A stretch of DNA of 60,674 bases from Kaistia terrae (GTDB lineage: Bacteria > Pseudomonadota > Alphaproteobacteria > Rhizobiales > Kaistiaceae): positions 1 through 60,674 of the forward strand of contig NZ_JAPKNH010000015.1 in the NCBI RefSeq assembly GCF_026344005.1, written 5' to 3'. A program made the translations under genes and the position numbers. The notes below the pieces were generated by a model that was not told the DNA's origin, made no database searches, and saw only the letters and a list, made by a program, of their open reading frames with translations. Position 1 is the stretch's first letter. Every line of letters starts with the position of its first letter. Of this stretch, positions 23,183 through 32,241 are shown one piece after another.

Positions 23183-24223
23183 ATGTCCAGCGCTAGTACC
23201 TTTTTTAAATACCCGGGTGAGAACATGGCAGCGACCACGACGCAGACCAACACAAATGACGCCTGGAAAACCCTTCAGCCGTACATGTCGGGGTTCCTTC
23301 AGGACGCCAAGACCAAGTACCAGGAAGGCCAATGGGGCAAGCCATACGCCGGCTCTACGGTCGTTCCGTTCGCCCAGCAGACCACAGACGCTCTTGGCCA
23401 GATCCAAGGCATCGCGGGGCAGGGCGACCAGCTCAATCAAGCCGCGATGAACAACGCGCAGGGCGTGCTGTCGTCTGGTGGCATGTCCGACTGGCAGAAG
23501 GGGGCGCTTGGCGGCGCCTACGACGTCGCGACCGGCGCGAACCGCGTCAACACCGAGGGGCAGCTTCAAGGCCTTCTCAACTCGAACAACGACAATTTCA
23601 ACGCCGTCCTCGACAAGCAGGCTGGCGCGATGACGAACGATATCGGCCGCAGTTTTTCGAATGCCGGCCGCTATGGCTCGGCCGCTATGACCGGTGCCAT
23701 CACAGACCAGGTCGGTGACTTCCGGCAAAAAGCCGCGTCTGATCACTACGACCAACAGATGGCGCAGCAGGCCGGGCTGCTGAACCAGATCGGGCAGGTG
23801 CAGGGCACAAACATCGCCAACCAGGTGGGCGCGGGACAAGCGATCAACAACGCGGGCAATCAGGCGCAGCAGCTTGCCGCGGGATACTCCGCTATGTCGC
23901 CAGCCCTCTACGCGCAGCAGTACGCCGGCGCAGATCGTCTCGCTAGCGTGGGCAACCAGTACGAAGACCTTTCGACCCGCACGATGCAGGATCAGTTGGA
24001 TAAGTGGAACGCCAACCAGAACCTCTCGCTCAACCAGCTTCAGCAGTACGGCGGCCTGCTCGGTGTCGGCACCGGGATGTCTGGGGCTGCGAACACCTCG
24101 TCGAGCGTCAAGGCGCCGACCAACTATGGCGCAATCGCGGGCGCTGTCGGCACCGGCCTTAGTCTCGCGAAAGATCTGTTCGGCAGCGCTGGCAGCAGCG
24201 CAGTGACCGGAGGCCTCTGGTAA
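23183..24223 (+). CDS. DNA-ejection (internal virion) protein A
   Basis: 346 residues, very rich in Gln, Asn, Gly, Ala with long helices (DKQAGAMTNDIGRSFSNAG, QQAGLLNQIGQVQGTN) and a hydrophobic Gly-rich end (GAIAGAVGTGLSLAKDLFG). This is the profile of small podoviral ejection proteins (gp7/gp14 type) that leave the head first and insert into the outer membrane. It starts a three-gene cassette. ATG 23225 (MAATTT) is a possible alternative start. Confidence 0.75.
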   Translation: MSSASTFFKYPGENMAATTTQTNTNDAWKTLQPYMSGFLQDAKTKYQEGQWGKPYAGSTVVPFAQQTTDALGQIQGIAGQGDQLNQAAMNNAQGVLSSGGMSDWQKGALGGAYDVATGANRVNTEGQLQGLLNSNNDNFNAVLDKQAGAMTNDIGRSFSNAGRYGSAAMTGAITDQVGDFRQKAASDHYDQQMAQQAGLLNQIGQVQGTNIANQVGAGQAINNAGNQAQQLAAGYSAMSPALYAQQYAGADRLASVGNQYEDLSTRTMQDQLDKWNANQNLSLNQLQQYGGLLGVGTGMSGAANTSSSVKAPTNYGAIAGAVGTGLSLAKDLFGSAGSSAVTGGLW

Positions 24224-24224
24224 C

Positions 24225-25406
24225 ATGGCGGGCATTCTCGACTACATCTTTGGCCGCGAGCAGGAAGCCCCCGGTGGCATCCTGAACCAACAGCCTCCGC
24301 CCCAGCAATCCTACATCAATCAGGTGCAGGCGCCCGGCAGTTCGATGGCCGGCCGCGTCGGGGACTTTATCGGCTCCGATGCATACAATCAGGCCATGAT
24401 CGGGCTGATGTCGGGCAACGGCAATATGGACAGCCTGGCGCGGGGCTTCGCCGGCTACACCCATGGGAAGAGCGCCGAGAAGGAAAAACTTGCTCAAGGC
24501 GACGAATACGTACGTCAGGCATCGGCGGCCGCCCAGCAGCGCAAGGCGATGAACGACTATCTCAAGGGCGTTTCGGGCATCTCGCCGGAGCAGCAGGCCT
24601 ATCTCGCTTCCGACCCAGAGGCGGCCCGCGCTATGGCGCTCGAGAGCATGAAGCCGAAGAAGTACGATGCCCCGACTGTCCAGGACTTCTACGACGAGAA
24701 GACCGGTACAAACTACAAGGCCCAGTGGAACCAAGCGTCGGGGTCTTGGGACCGCGTCGGCGGCAGCAAGGCCGCGAGCAACGGGATGACAATCAAGACC
24801 AACCCGGACGGCTCTACCGAAGTCTCCTATGGCGGCGCTGCTAAGCCCCCTACAGGCTACCAGTGGGCGGCGGATGGCACGACCCTTGAGCCTATCCCCG
24901 GCGGCCCGGCCACGGCACTATCTGCCGAAGTCGCTGGCCGCGTAGGCTTGGCGCGCTCGTTCCTCGACCAGGTCCCCGAGATCAAGGCCGAGGTATCCAA
25001 GGGCACTGTGACCGGTATGTATGACAGAGCCATGGCTGGGAACAACTCATCCAGCCCGCAGGCCGCTGTGTACCGCAAGATCCAGTCGGGAGCCGACTCG
25101 TTGCAGCGCATGTTGACTGGTGCGGGCATGCCGGCGTCGGAAGCGGCCACGTATGCGGCCCGGTACCTGCCGACCTATACCGACAGCGCCGAGTCCCTGA
25201 ACAACAAGATCGACCAATTGGCCCGAGAGCTTGAGAGCATCGAAGCCACTGTTACGCAGGGCAAGGGGGGCGTGCAGCCCATGGCCCCCCAAGCTGGCCA
25301 ACCCATCCCACCGCAGGGCGCGCCTCAGACTGTTCAGCCGCCCGCTCAGCCTGGCGTCGAGACTTGGACCCGCGATCCGAGCGGCAACCTCATCAGGGCT
25401 CAATAG
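24225..25406 (+). CDS. DNA-ejection protein B
   Basis: 393 residues. The N-terminus (MAGILDYIFGREQEAPGG) and coiled-coil regions (EYVRQASAAAQQRKAMNDYL) are followed by a helical core (AEVAGRVGLARSFLDQVPEI, SGADSLQRMLTGAGMPASEA) and a Pro/Gln tail. The core pattern recurs in the 343-residue gene at 47341, which strengthens the call. It should form part of the tube across the periplasm. Confidence 0.75.
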   Translation: MAGILDYIFGREQEAPGGILNQQPPPQQSYINQVQAPGSSMAGRVGDFIGSDAYNQAMIGLMSGNGNMDSLARGFAGYTHGKSAEKEKLAQGDEYVRQASAAAQQRKAMNDYLKGVSGISPEQQAYLASDPEAARAMALESMKPKKYDAPTVQDFYDEKTGTNYKAQWNQASGSWDRVGGSKAASNGMTIKTNPDGSTEVSYGGAAKPPTGYQWAADGTTLEPIPGGPATALSAEVAGRVGLARSFLDQVPEIKAEVSKGTVTGMYDRAMAGNNSSSPQAAVYRKIQSGADSLQRMLTGAGMPASEAATYAARYLPTYTDSAESLNNKIDQLARELESIEATVTQGKGGVQPMAPQAGQPIPPQGAPQTVQPPAQPGVETWTRDPSGNLIRAQ

Positions 25407-28250
25407 ATGGTCACACTTGCCAAGGGCATGCGCTCCGCTGAAGTAGCCAAGCTGCAGCAGGCGCTTGTCGACAACGGCTATGACGTGAAGGTCGATGGCC
25501 ACTTCGGCGAGAAGACACAGAAGGCCGTCCAGGCTTTCCAGCGCAGCGCCAACATCCGTCCCGATGGAGCTTACGGCCAGCGCTCGGCCGGCATCCTACA
25601 GCCGCCGTTGCCCCGACCCGACCCGTCGCGTCAGTTTCCCCCGATGCAGCCGGCAATGACCGGCGGCGGCTCAGGCGGTGCGCAGGCCGCGGCGCAGATG
25701 CAGATGGCGCCACAGCCGCCCATGCCGCAGGCTCCCCCGCCGGGCATTGGCAGCGATCCAGACCGGAATGTGACGTCGGGCGTGGACCCAGGCTTCCCCG
25801 CCTACAATCAGGGCATGCTCGCAGCCGGCCAGTCGAACGCCGCTCGCCCGCCGATGCCTATGGATGGTTCAGCCGTTCAGACCGCCAACAGCCCCATGGC
25901 TGACGGCGGGCAGATGGCGCAGCCGCCTCAGCAACGCCCGCAGCCGACACCGGATCAGTTCGCCGCAGCTCGCGCGCAGTTGCAGCAGCAAATGCAGCCG
26001 CCGCAGACCGGCCCGACTCCGCCCACGCCCGAACAGATGGCCGCTGCCCGTCAGTCGCTCCAGCAGCAGATGCAGGCCCAGCAGGCTCCACAGCCACCAC
26101 AGGCTGGCTTTCAGATGCCGTCGTTCATCGGCTCCGCCAATGCCGGGGAGCGCACCCCGCCGCCGCGCACCGAGCCCCGCCTGGTGCAGTTCGAAGGCAA
26201 GACCATCGCCTTCCCGCCGGATGCGACCGATGATGAGATCCAGCAGGCGCTGGCCAGTCCGCCGACGCACGACGAAGCGTTGGCGCAGATGTCGGAGCTA
26301 TCGCGCATCAAGCCCGAGGATAAGGGGCAGCTTGAAGCGTTCCGCCAAGGCGCGCGGCAGGGCGTCACCTTCGGCTTCGGCGACGAAATTGCGGCGGGGG
26401 CAAAGACTGGTTTCGGCCTCCTCGGCGACTACGGCAAGCAGCTCAACGCCGAGCGCGGCGACTTGCTGGCAGCCCGCGAACATCACCCCTACACGACAGG
26501 CGCCTCTGAAATTGGCGGCGCTCTCGCGACCGCGGCTATCCCCGGCATGGGCGGCTTGAACGTCATTCGTGGCGCTGGCACTGGTGCGCGCATCGGCAAC
26601 GCTGCGGCGACTGGTGCTGTCGCAGGTGGTCTGTACGGCGCTGGCGCGGCAGACGGCGACTTGGGTGATCGTGCTGTCGGCGCTGCTATCGGGGCGGGGT
26701 CCGGCGCAGTCATCGGCGGGGCCATCCCTGCAGTGGTCGCTGGGGCAAAGGTAGCGTCTCGGCCCATCACTCGACCCATAGCGGCCGCGCTCGACCCGCA
26801 GGCAGCCGCATCCAAGCGCGTCGGCGCGGCTCTGCAGCGCGACGGCGTGACGCCGCAGCAGGCTCAGCAGACATTGCAGCAGGCGCAACAGTCCGGCGCT
26901 CCCCTGGTCGTAGCCGACACCGGCGGCGAGACAACGCGGGCACTCGCGCGCTCGGCGGCGAACTCTTCACCAGAAGGCCGGGCGGCGATCGATCATGCCG
27001 TCAATAGCCGCTTTGAAACGCAGGGCGACCGCACAGAAGGTTTCGTCCGCGGCCTCGTGCGTCGTGCGAGCGCCGATCAAACCGCCGATGACCTGAAGGC
27101 GGCTGCACGTCGCGTCAACGGGCCGGCGTATGCCAACGCTTACCTGATGGGGCCGGTGGTCTGGGACAAGCAGCTAGAGCATCTGACGACGTCGCCAGCA
27201 GTGCAGAGGGCAATCCGTGACGCGACCAAGACCGGCGCCAATCGTGCGACCGCAGACGGTTTCAAGCCTCCTGTAAACCCGTTTGTCCCGGACGGAGCAG
27301 GCGGTCTGAAACTCCGTGTCGACGCGCAGGGTAACCGGTCTCTGCCCAGCCTTCAGTTCTGGGACCACGTTCAGCGCAATCTCGCGGATGACTACGACGT
27401 CGCCATTCGAAAAGGCGCGAATAGCGCGGCGAACGATATCAAGGATCTGAAGAACCAGCTTCTTGGCCACCTAGACACGAAGGTCCCCGAGTTTCAGAAA
27501 GCGCGCCAAGGCGCGTCGGCGTTCTTCGGGGCTCAGGACGCCTTGGAGGCAGGGCAAAACTTTGTCACGTCGAAGGTTGAAAACGAGGCCGCACGCAAGG
27601 CCGTCGCGGCAATGAACAAACCTGAAAAGGAACTATTTGCGGAAGGCTTCGCCAGTGACTTGATCGGTCGCATTCGGGAGAGCGGGGACCGGCGCAACAT
27701 CGCCAACTCGATCTTCTTCAATTCCAAGGCCGCGCGCGAACGTGTCGAAATCGCGCTCGGCAAGCAGAAGGCGGCCGAGTTGGAGGCCTTCGTGCGCGCA
27801 GAGAACACGATGGATCTACTGCGTCGCGCCGTCCAAGGAAACTCCACGACCGCTCGGCAGCTTGCGGAGCTTGGCCTGGCTGGCGGGGCCTCGACGGTGA
27901 TCAATGGCGGGTTCAACCCAACCGACCCGTCATGGCTGATGACCACAGCGCTAGTGCGTGGTGGGCGACTGGCTGGAACGACTGTCGAGCAGCGGACCGT
28001 CCGGCGTATTGCGGAGATGCTGGCGAGCAATGATCCGAAGGTCCTCAATCAGGCGGCGGTTCAACTCAGCCTGCGGCCCGGCCTGATGAAGGCTCTCCGC
28101 GCTGCCGAAGAGAACATCGGCCGCATCGTCGGCCCTGCCTCTGTTGAGGGCGGGCTCCCAGCCGCACTGGCCGGTGACAATCGTGATCCGCTCTCCGTTA
28201 CGGTATCGCGTCCAGCCAATTGGGATCAGGCGAAGCCCAACAACCAATAG
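25407..28250 (+). CDS. Large DNA-ejection protein with N-terminal peptidoglycan-binding domain
   Basis: 947 residues. Residues 1-65 are a PG_binding_1 domain (MRSAEVAKLQQALVDNGYDV, DGHFGEKTQKAVQAFQ). Residues 66-240 are Pro/Gln-rich and include GIGSDPDRN at 113-121. Then VQFEGKTIAFPPDATDDEI, a Gly-zipper hydrophobic region (about 375-450) and a long helical body. The end (DPLSVTVSRPANW) resembles the end of the 1117-residue protein at 48372. It is taken to reach across peptidoglycan and membrane to pull in DNA. Confidence 0.8.
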   Translation: MVTLAKGMRSAEVAKLQQALVDNGYDVKVDGHFGEKTQKAVQAFQRSANIRPDGAYGQRSAGILQPPLPRPDPSRQFPPMQPAMTGGGSGGAQAAAQMQMAPQPPMPQAPPPGIGSDPDRNVTSGVDPGFPAYNQGMLAAGQSNAARPPMPMDGSAVQTANSPMADGGQMAQPPQQRPQPTPDQFAAARAQLQQQMQPPQTGPTPPTPEQMAAARQSLQQQMQAQQAPQPPQAGFQMPSFIGSANAGERTPPPRTEPRLVQFEGKTIAFPPDATDDEIQQALASPPTHDEALAQMSELSRIKPEDKGQLEAFRQGARQGVTFGFGDEIAAGAKTGFGLLGDYGKQLNAERGDLLAAREHHPYTTGASEIGGALATAAIPGMGGLNVIRGAGTGARIGNAAATGAVAGGLYGAGAADGDLGDRAVGAAIGAGSGAVIGGAIPAVVAGAKVASRPITRPIAAALDPQAAASKRVGAALQRDGVTPQQAQQTLQQAQQSGAPLVVADTGGETTRALARSAANSSPEGRAAIDHAVNSRFETQGDRTEGFVRGLVRRASADQTADDLKAAARRVNGPAYANAYLMGPVVWDKQLEHLTTSPAVQRAIRDATKTGANRATADGFKPPVNPFVPDGAGGLKLRVDAQGNRSLPSLQFWDHVQRNLADDYDVAIRKGANSAANDIKDLKNQLLGHLDTKVPEFQKARQGASAFFGAQDALEAGQNFVTSKVENEAARKAVAAMNKPEKELFAEGFASDLIGRIRESGDRRNIANSIFFNSKAARERVEIALGKQKAAELEAFVRAENTMDLLRRAVQGNSTTARQLAELGLAGGASTVINGGFNPTDPSWLMTTALVRGGRLAGTTVEQRTVRRIAEMLASNDPKVLNQAAVQLSLRPGLMKALRAAEENIGRIVGPASVEGGLPAALAGDNRDPLSVTVSRPANWDQAKPNNQ

Positions 28251-28304
28251 GACGTTGAACGGGTAGGGAACGAAGTAGCAGATCAGGAAGGCGGTCAGTA
28301 GCAC
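27951..28304 (-). CDS. Possible membrane peptide, GTG start, mostly antisense to the ejection gene
   Basis: A frame starting GTG at 28304 begins LLTAFLICYFVPYPFNVLLV, one clear membrane span, encoded in the gap after the ejection gene; its remaining residues are antisense to that gene and look like chance sequence. It follows the lipoprotein gene on the same strand by overlap of a few bases. Only the first 25-30 residues carry any protein-like signal. Confidence 0.2.
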   Translation of the reverse strand: MLLTAFLICYFVPYPFNVLLVVGLRLIPIGWTRYRNGERITIVTGQCGWEPALNRGRADDAADVLFGSAESLHQAGPQAELNRRLIEDLRIIARQHLRNTPDGPLLDSRSSQSPTTH

Positions 28305-28624
28305 GTCGTGTTCACCTGATTGCCGTACCGGTTTGAGGTGCAGCGGAGAGGCAAGTTTTGACGGGCCTGTCTGTTCGCCTCTTCCTGCTGTTGCCCCATG
28401 GCTGTCATCGATTGGCTGAACCGGTCCAAGCTATCGCTAGCCTTCTGGCGATGTTGTTGTGCCTGGCTGTTTCGGATGACCTGAGCATAGCGCATGCAGT
28501 CTTCGTATAGAGCCGACCCTGGCCGCTCTCCGCCAGCGCCGCACTCTTGGGCGTCTTTTTCTCCAGTGGACGTACAGGCAGCGAGCGCAAGGCTAGCGAA
28601 CAGAAGACAAATTGCAGCCTTCAT
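28295..28624 (-). CDS. Small lipoprotein inside the late region
   Basis: 109 residues. A signal peptide with lipobox LALAAC places lipidated Cys17 at the mature N-terminus. The mature part has four further cysteines and a charged helix (DSLDRFSQSMTAMGQQQEE). It runs opposite to the late operon, so it could be expressed in the lysogen, as for phage morons. A surface lipoprotein could block receptor or DNA entry; this is inference. Confidence 0.7.
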   Translation of the reverse strand: MKAAICLLFASLALAACTSTGEKDAQECGAGGERPGSALYEDCMRYAQVIRNSQAQQHRQKASDSLDRFSQSMTAMGQQQEEANRQARQNLPLRCTSNRYGNQVNTTCY

Positions 28625-28638
28625 ACCGTCCCCGACAA

Positions 28639-28929
28639 TTATTGAGTGCTGATCAACACGGCTGATTTACAGAGGTAGTCACCAAGCACGCGGTAGTCGA
28701 CGGGCAGTTTGACCACTTCGCGGTCACAAGCAGCGTCCGAGCCGCCGTTCTTCATAGCGGCCATGCACGTGTTCAATGCTGCCGCCCGCGCCTCGTCTGG
28801 CGCTTCGTCGCTTGCCGTCTCACCTTCAGCCTCGCGGCAAACGGAATACGGGTCCCAGCCAGGATTGGGCTGAGCGGCGAGAGTGGGCCACGAGGCCAGC
28901 AACAGTGCTGCGATGATTGCGGTGCGCAT
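28639..28929 (-). CDS. Secreted cysteine-containing protein (96 aa)
   Basis: Start set at ATG 28929 (MRTAIIAALLLASWPTLAAQ), a clean Sec signal peptide with cleavage after TLAA. The mature part is acidic with four cysteines (SVCREAEG, LNTCMAAM, DAACDRE, DYLCKSA), likely two disulfides in the periplasm. It pairs with the lipoprotein gene 14 bases downstream on the same strand. No family recognised. Confidence 0.65.
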   Translation of the reverse strand: MRTAIIAALLLASWPTLAAQPNPGWDPYSVCREAEGETASDEAPDEARAAALNTCMAAMKNGGSDAACDREVVKLPVDYRVLGDYLCKSAVLISTQ

Positions 28930-28963
28930 CACCAATACATGCCCCTTTATTTGAGGTTGTTCA

Positions 28964-31021
28964 ATGGCCGGACCGTTTAAGAACGCCCAGGGGCAGCCCT
29001 ATGTGCGCACGGTGAACCTGCAGAGCATCCTAGTTGGACATAGCGCCGAGCATGTTGACGGGTTGACGCCCGAGATGAAGACGCGGCTGGCGGCACTCGT
29101 CGCAGCGGCACCGCCGAATATTCAGCCGGGCCTCGGGATCTATTCCGGCTACCGATCGCCCGCTCGACAGGCGCAACTCTACGCGCAGGCCGTGAAAAAA
29201 TATGGGTCTACCGAGGCGGCCAGAAAGTGGGTCGCGCCACCCGGGAAGTCGAACCACAACAAGGGTGAAGCCGTCGATCTGGCATACGACGGGAAGTCCC
29301 TGTCCCGCGCCCCGAAAGAGGTGGTGAAGTGGATCCATGACAACGCGCCGAAACATGGCCTCTACTTCCCGCTCAATAATGAGAATTGGCACATCGAGAC
29401 TATTGGGACGCGGCCAGGGAACGCCAATGAGAAGGAGGCCATCACCAGCCTCCAGAAGTACCTTGTCTCACGTGGCGCGGAGATCCCTATTGACGGCCAG
29501 TGGGGCCCGAAGACGCTGGCTGCCTTCGATCAGTACTCAGGCGCGCCAGCCCCGTCGCTTCTGGAGAGGACAGGGCTTCTGGGGAGCGAAGTGGCGCCAC
29601 CGGTCGCTCAAGCCCCCCTCCCGCCGCCGCGCCCTGCGCCAAACTACGCCCCTACCGGCATCGGCTCCGACCCGGACCGCAACATCCATCCTGGCCTGTC
29701 TCCGCGCCAGATCGCCGCAAACCACAATGCATATCGCCCCTCGCTGACCACGCAGCCGCTTACCGCCCCTGTTGCGCCGGTGCAGCGCGCGTCGCTCGGG
29801 CCGACACCGGCCACGATGCAGCAGCAATATGCGCAGTATCGGCCGACGCCCAATCTTAAGCCGCAGAACTTGTCACCTGTCAGCTCCAGCGAGCTTGCCG
29901 CGCGGGTGTCCGCAGCACAGGCGCCCGGCACCAGCCCCGCTCTTTCGCCCTCGACGATTGCCCGCTACGCCGCCGGCGCTCAGGCCCCATCCCCGACCCC
30001 GTCCGTTCGCCCGCAACAGATTTCTGCCTCGTCACCCTCTGCCAGCATCTCGCCGGCCACACCGAAGTATGGCTATGCCGACCGCGCGTTTGCCTCGCCG
30101 GTGGCGCAGGCCCAGCCGAAGTATTCCTCAGCGCCGGCTGCGCCTTCTGGGCCAGCCATCAGCCCTTCAACGCCGAACTATTCCCCGGTTTCGTCGCCTG
30201 CTCCGCAGACGCTAGGCCCTGTCCAACCGACCGGCTCCATCAGCCCGGCCGCCCCGAAATACGAGACTGTCCGAACCGTCACGTACCCAACGATCAGCCC
30301 GGCGCCATCAACGCTCGGTGGCATCGGCAGCGATCCGGACCGCAACATGGCGGCTCCGATGACCATGGCCGAGCAATATGCAGCCTACCGGCCGACGCCG
30401 AACACACTGCCGGCCGAAGCGAAGAAGCCGGAGCCCGTCGTCACCTATAAGAGGGTGCCGATCCCGACCGTCAACGACGCCCGGAAGGTGGGGGCCGTCG
30501 CGGCTCCTCTTGTCCAGCAGCAAGCGCTTCCCTCGGTCCCGTCACCGCTGATGGCCAACGGCGAAGACCGCACCCCCAAGTACTTCCAGCCCAAATTCGG
30601 GCTCGGAATGGCTGGGGGGATGATTGGCGGGATGGTCGCAGGCCCGCTCGGCAAAATGGCAGGGAAATACGCGGGTAAATATCTCGCCTCGAAACTCAGC
30701 CGGACGGACCTGCCGACGCCAGAAAACTTCGCCGGCTATGGCATGGGCTCGATCCAGAACATCCAGAACGGCATCGCGAGCCCTAGCTCCTATGCGCAGG
30801 CAGTGAACAACGCCAACGGATACATGACGCAGTGGTCGAATACCGGGCCGGGCGGCGCGCCCGTCCAAACCACCAGTACGCCAGGCGGCACGACATACTC
30901 GACTTGGCAGCAATACGGCCCGTCCCCGATGACAATGGTCACCTACGGCACGACCGGCCAGCCGAGGTCATCGTCGAGCACGACGGGCGGCTACACCACC
31001 TCCACCGGCAATCTCTACTAA
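28964..31021 (+). CDS. Tail/ejection protein with M15 peptidase and peptidoglycan-binding domains
   Basis: 685 residues. Residues about 60-150 are an M15B/VanY D,D-carboxypeptidase domain: SGYRSPARQ, the zinc motif SNHNKGEAVDL and WHIE. A PG_binding_1 unit follows (GAEIPIDGQWGPKTLAAFDQY, about 165-190). Residues 200-520 are Pro/Ser repeats, with GIGSDPDRN at 232 and 453, and the C-terminal third has a Gly zipper (GMAGGMIGGMVAGPLG). It would cut the cell wall during DNA entry. Confidence 0.8.
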   Translation: MAGPFKNAQGQPYVRTVNLQSILVGHSAEHVDGLTPEMKTRLAALVAAAPPNIQPGLGIYSGYRSPARQAQLYAQAVKKYGSTEAARKWVAPPGKSNHNKGEAVDLAYDGKSLSRAPKEVVKWIHDNAPKHGLYFPLNNENWHIETIGTRPGNANEKEAITSLQKYLVSRGAEIPIDGQWGPKTLAAFDQYSGAPAPSLLERTGLLGSEVAPPVAQAPLPPPRPAPNYAPTGIGSDPDRNIHPGLSPRQIAANHNAYRPSLTTQPLTAPVAPVQRASLGPTPATMQQQYAQYRPTPNLKPQNLSPVSSSELAARVSAAQAPGTSPALSPSTIARYAAGAQAPSPTPSVRPQQISASSPSASISPATPKYGYADRAFASPVAQAQPKYSSAPAAPSGPAISPSTPNYSPVSSPAPQTLGPVQPTGSISPAAPKYETVRTVTYPTISPAPSTLGGIGSDPDRNMAAPMTMAEQYAAYRPTPNTLPAEAKKPEPVVTYKRVPIPTVNDARKVGAVAAPLVQQQALPSVPSPLMANGEDRTPKYFQPKFGLGMAGGMIGGMVAGPLGKMAGKYAGKYLASKLSRTDLPTPENFAGYGMGSIQNIQNGIASPSSYAQAVNNANGYMTQWSNTGPGGAPVQTTSTPGGTTYSTWQQYGPSPMTMVTYGTTGQPRSSSSTTGGYTTSTGNLY
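29657..30480 (+). repeat. Pro/Ser-rich repeat region inside the M15 protein
   Basis: The encoded stretch repeats short units: QQYAQYRPTPN and EQYAAYRPTPN, several ISPATPKY/ISPSTPNY-like blocks, and GIGSDPDRN twice. It is a flexible linker expected to be disordered, and could change length by recombination. Confidence 0.6.
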
Positions 31022-31031
31022 GGATAAAATC

Positions 31032-31790
31032 ATGGGCGTTCGAGACTGGTCGACGACTGCCGACGATAACGGCAATTCAGACCCAACGATCAATTGGGCT
31101 GAAGGTCAGATGCCTTCGACCGTGAACAATTCGGCGCGGTCGATGATGGCGGCGCTCGCGGCGTATTTCGCGGATAGCGGCGGCAAACTAATCTCTGGCG
31201 GCACCAGCAACGCCTACACCCTTTCGACCAACATGGTCGTAACGGCGCTAGGGGCACCGCTCACCCTGATGTTCGAGGCTGACCGCGACAACACTGGAGC
31301 AGCCACCCTCGCGGTGGACGGCCTGACGGCAAAGCCGATTGTGAACCAGGCCGGCAGCGCTCTTTCGGCTGGTGATATCGTGGATGGAGGTGTTTACTTC
31401 GCCATCTATAACCCAACCGCCGACAAGTTCGTCTTGATGAATGTGGCGGTAATCCGAGATGCGGCTGTCACGGAAGCAAAGCTTGCCACGAACGCGGTCG
31501 TAACAGCAAAAATCGCAGATGGCGCCGTGACGCTGGCCAAGCTGGCGACAGCTGTCGCTGTCCGCCCTACCAGCTCTAGCTACCCTGTCGGCGCTGTGAT
31601 CCCACTTATCAAAACTAATGCCGGTACGCTTGCCGATGGGGCGACCATCGCCGGGGCAAATCTAGCTGCATGTCGGTGGTTTGATACTGGCGCTACCGAC
31701 GATGGCGTCAGCCAATTGGGCACTTGGAGGAACATAAGCGGCGGCTCGATTGTGCAATGGGCAGCTGGAACCTATGAGAGGGAAGCCTGA
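31032..31790 (+). CDS. Tail fibre protein
   Basis: 252 residues. An N-terminal attachment part (MGVRDWSTTADDNG, WAEGQMPSTVNNSARSMMAA) of the type that anchors phage fibres is followed by beta repeats and a pentad stretch (VTEAKLATNAVVTAKIADGAV) typical of trimeric fibre shafts. The C-terminus is small, so receptor binding may be by a short tip. The chaperone gene follows directly. Confidence 0.75.
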   Translation: MGVRDWSTTADDNGNSDPTINWAEGQMPSTVNNSARSMMAALAAYFADSGGKLISGGTSNAYTLSTNMVVTALGAPLTLMFEADRDNTGAATLAVDGLTAKPIVNQAGSALSAGDIVDGGVYFAIYNPTADKFVLMNVAVIRDAAVTEAKLATNAVVTAKIADGAVTLAKLATAVAVRPTSSSYPVGAVIPLIKTNAGTLADGATIAGANLAACRWFDTGATDDGVSQLGTWRNISGGSIVQWAAGTYEREA

Positions 31791-32206
31791 TGGACCTGTC
31801 CAACGCGCACTATGTTAGTGCTACTGGCCGTTATACCTTAACGATAACAACAAACGAAGGAGCGCCTTTCGACTACACAGTAGGCCCGGATGACGATGCT
31901 GTGTTGGCGGTCGCAATTCGTGCTGCCGTCGAAGCGCAGGCCATCCCGATTGCGGCTTATGTCGAGCCTCTAGCTCTTATTCCTGCCCGCGTGACCAGTC
32001 GCCAGTTCTTCCTGCAACTCGACGCAGACGGGCTTCTCAACGCCGTTGAGGGCTGGATAGATCAGCAGCCGTTGCCGATCCAGATCGCATTTGAGCGGTC
32101 CAGCACCTTTGTTCGTGACGACGTCATGCTCCAGCAGGGTTTCGTAGGCCTCGGTTTTACGCCCCAGCAGATCGACGCCTTCTTCACAGCGGCTGCCGCG
32201 CTCTAG
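31790..32206 (+). CDS. Putative tail fibre assembly chaperone
   Basis: 138 residues, start joined to the fibre stop (TGATG). The N-terminal half is beta-rich (HYVSATGRYTLTITTNEG); the C-terminal half (TSRQFFLQLDADGLLNAVEGWI) is helical. This split and the place after the fibre gene fit fibre-assembly proteins; the helical half has also the RRQF.QAL-like pattern of such chaperones. Confidence 0.6.
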   Translation: MDLSNAHYVSATGRYTLTITTNEGAPFDYTVGPDDDAVLAVAIRAAVEAQAIPIAAYVEPLALIPARVTSRQFFLQLDADGLLNAVEGWIDQQPLPIQIAFERSSTFVRDDVMLQQGFVGLGFTPQQIDAFFTAAAAL

Positions 32207-32241
32207 CGCACCCCACCTCCCCACATCACTGGAGACAAGAC

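Noticed and set aside
22874-24235. Leftward frame of 453 codons over the ejection protein A region
   Set aside because: It is antisense to a well supported rightward gene, Arg/Val/Leu-rich without a domain, and has no ribosome site; long antisense frames are expected at this GC content.
25864-26559. Rightward 231-codon frame within the large ejection gene
   Set aside because: Unlike the embedded gene at 50224 it is almost only Arg, Ser and Pro, has no ribosome site and reflects the shifted Gln/Pro repeats of the main frame.
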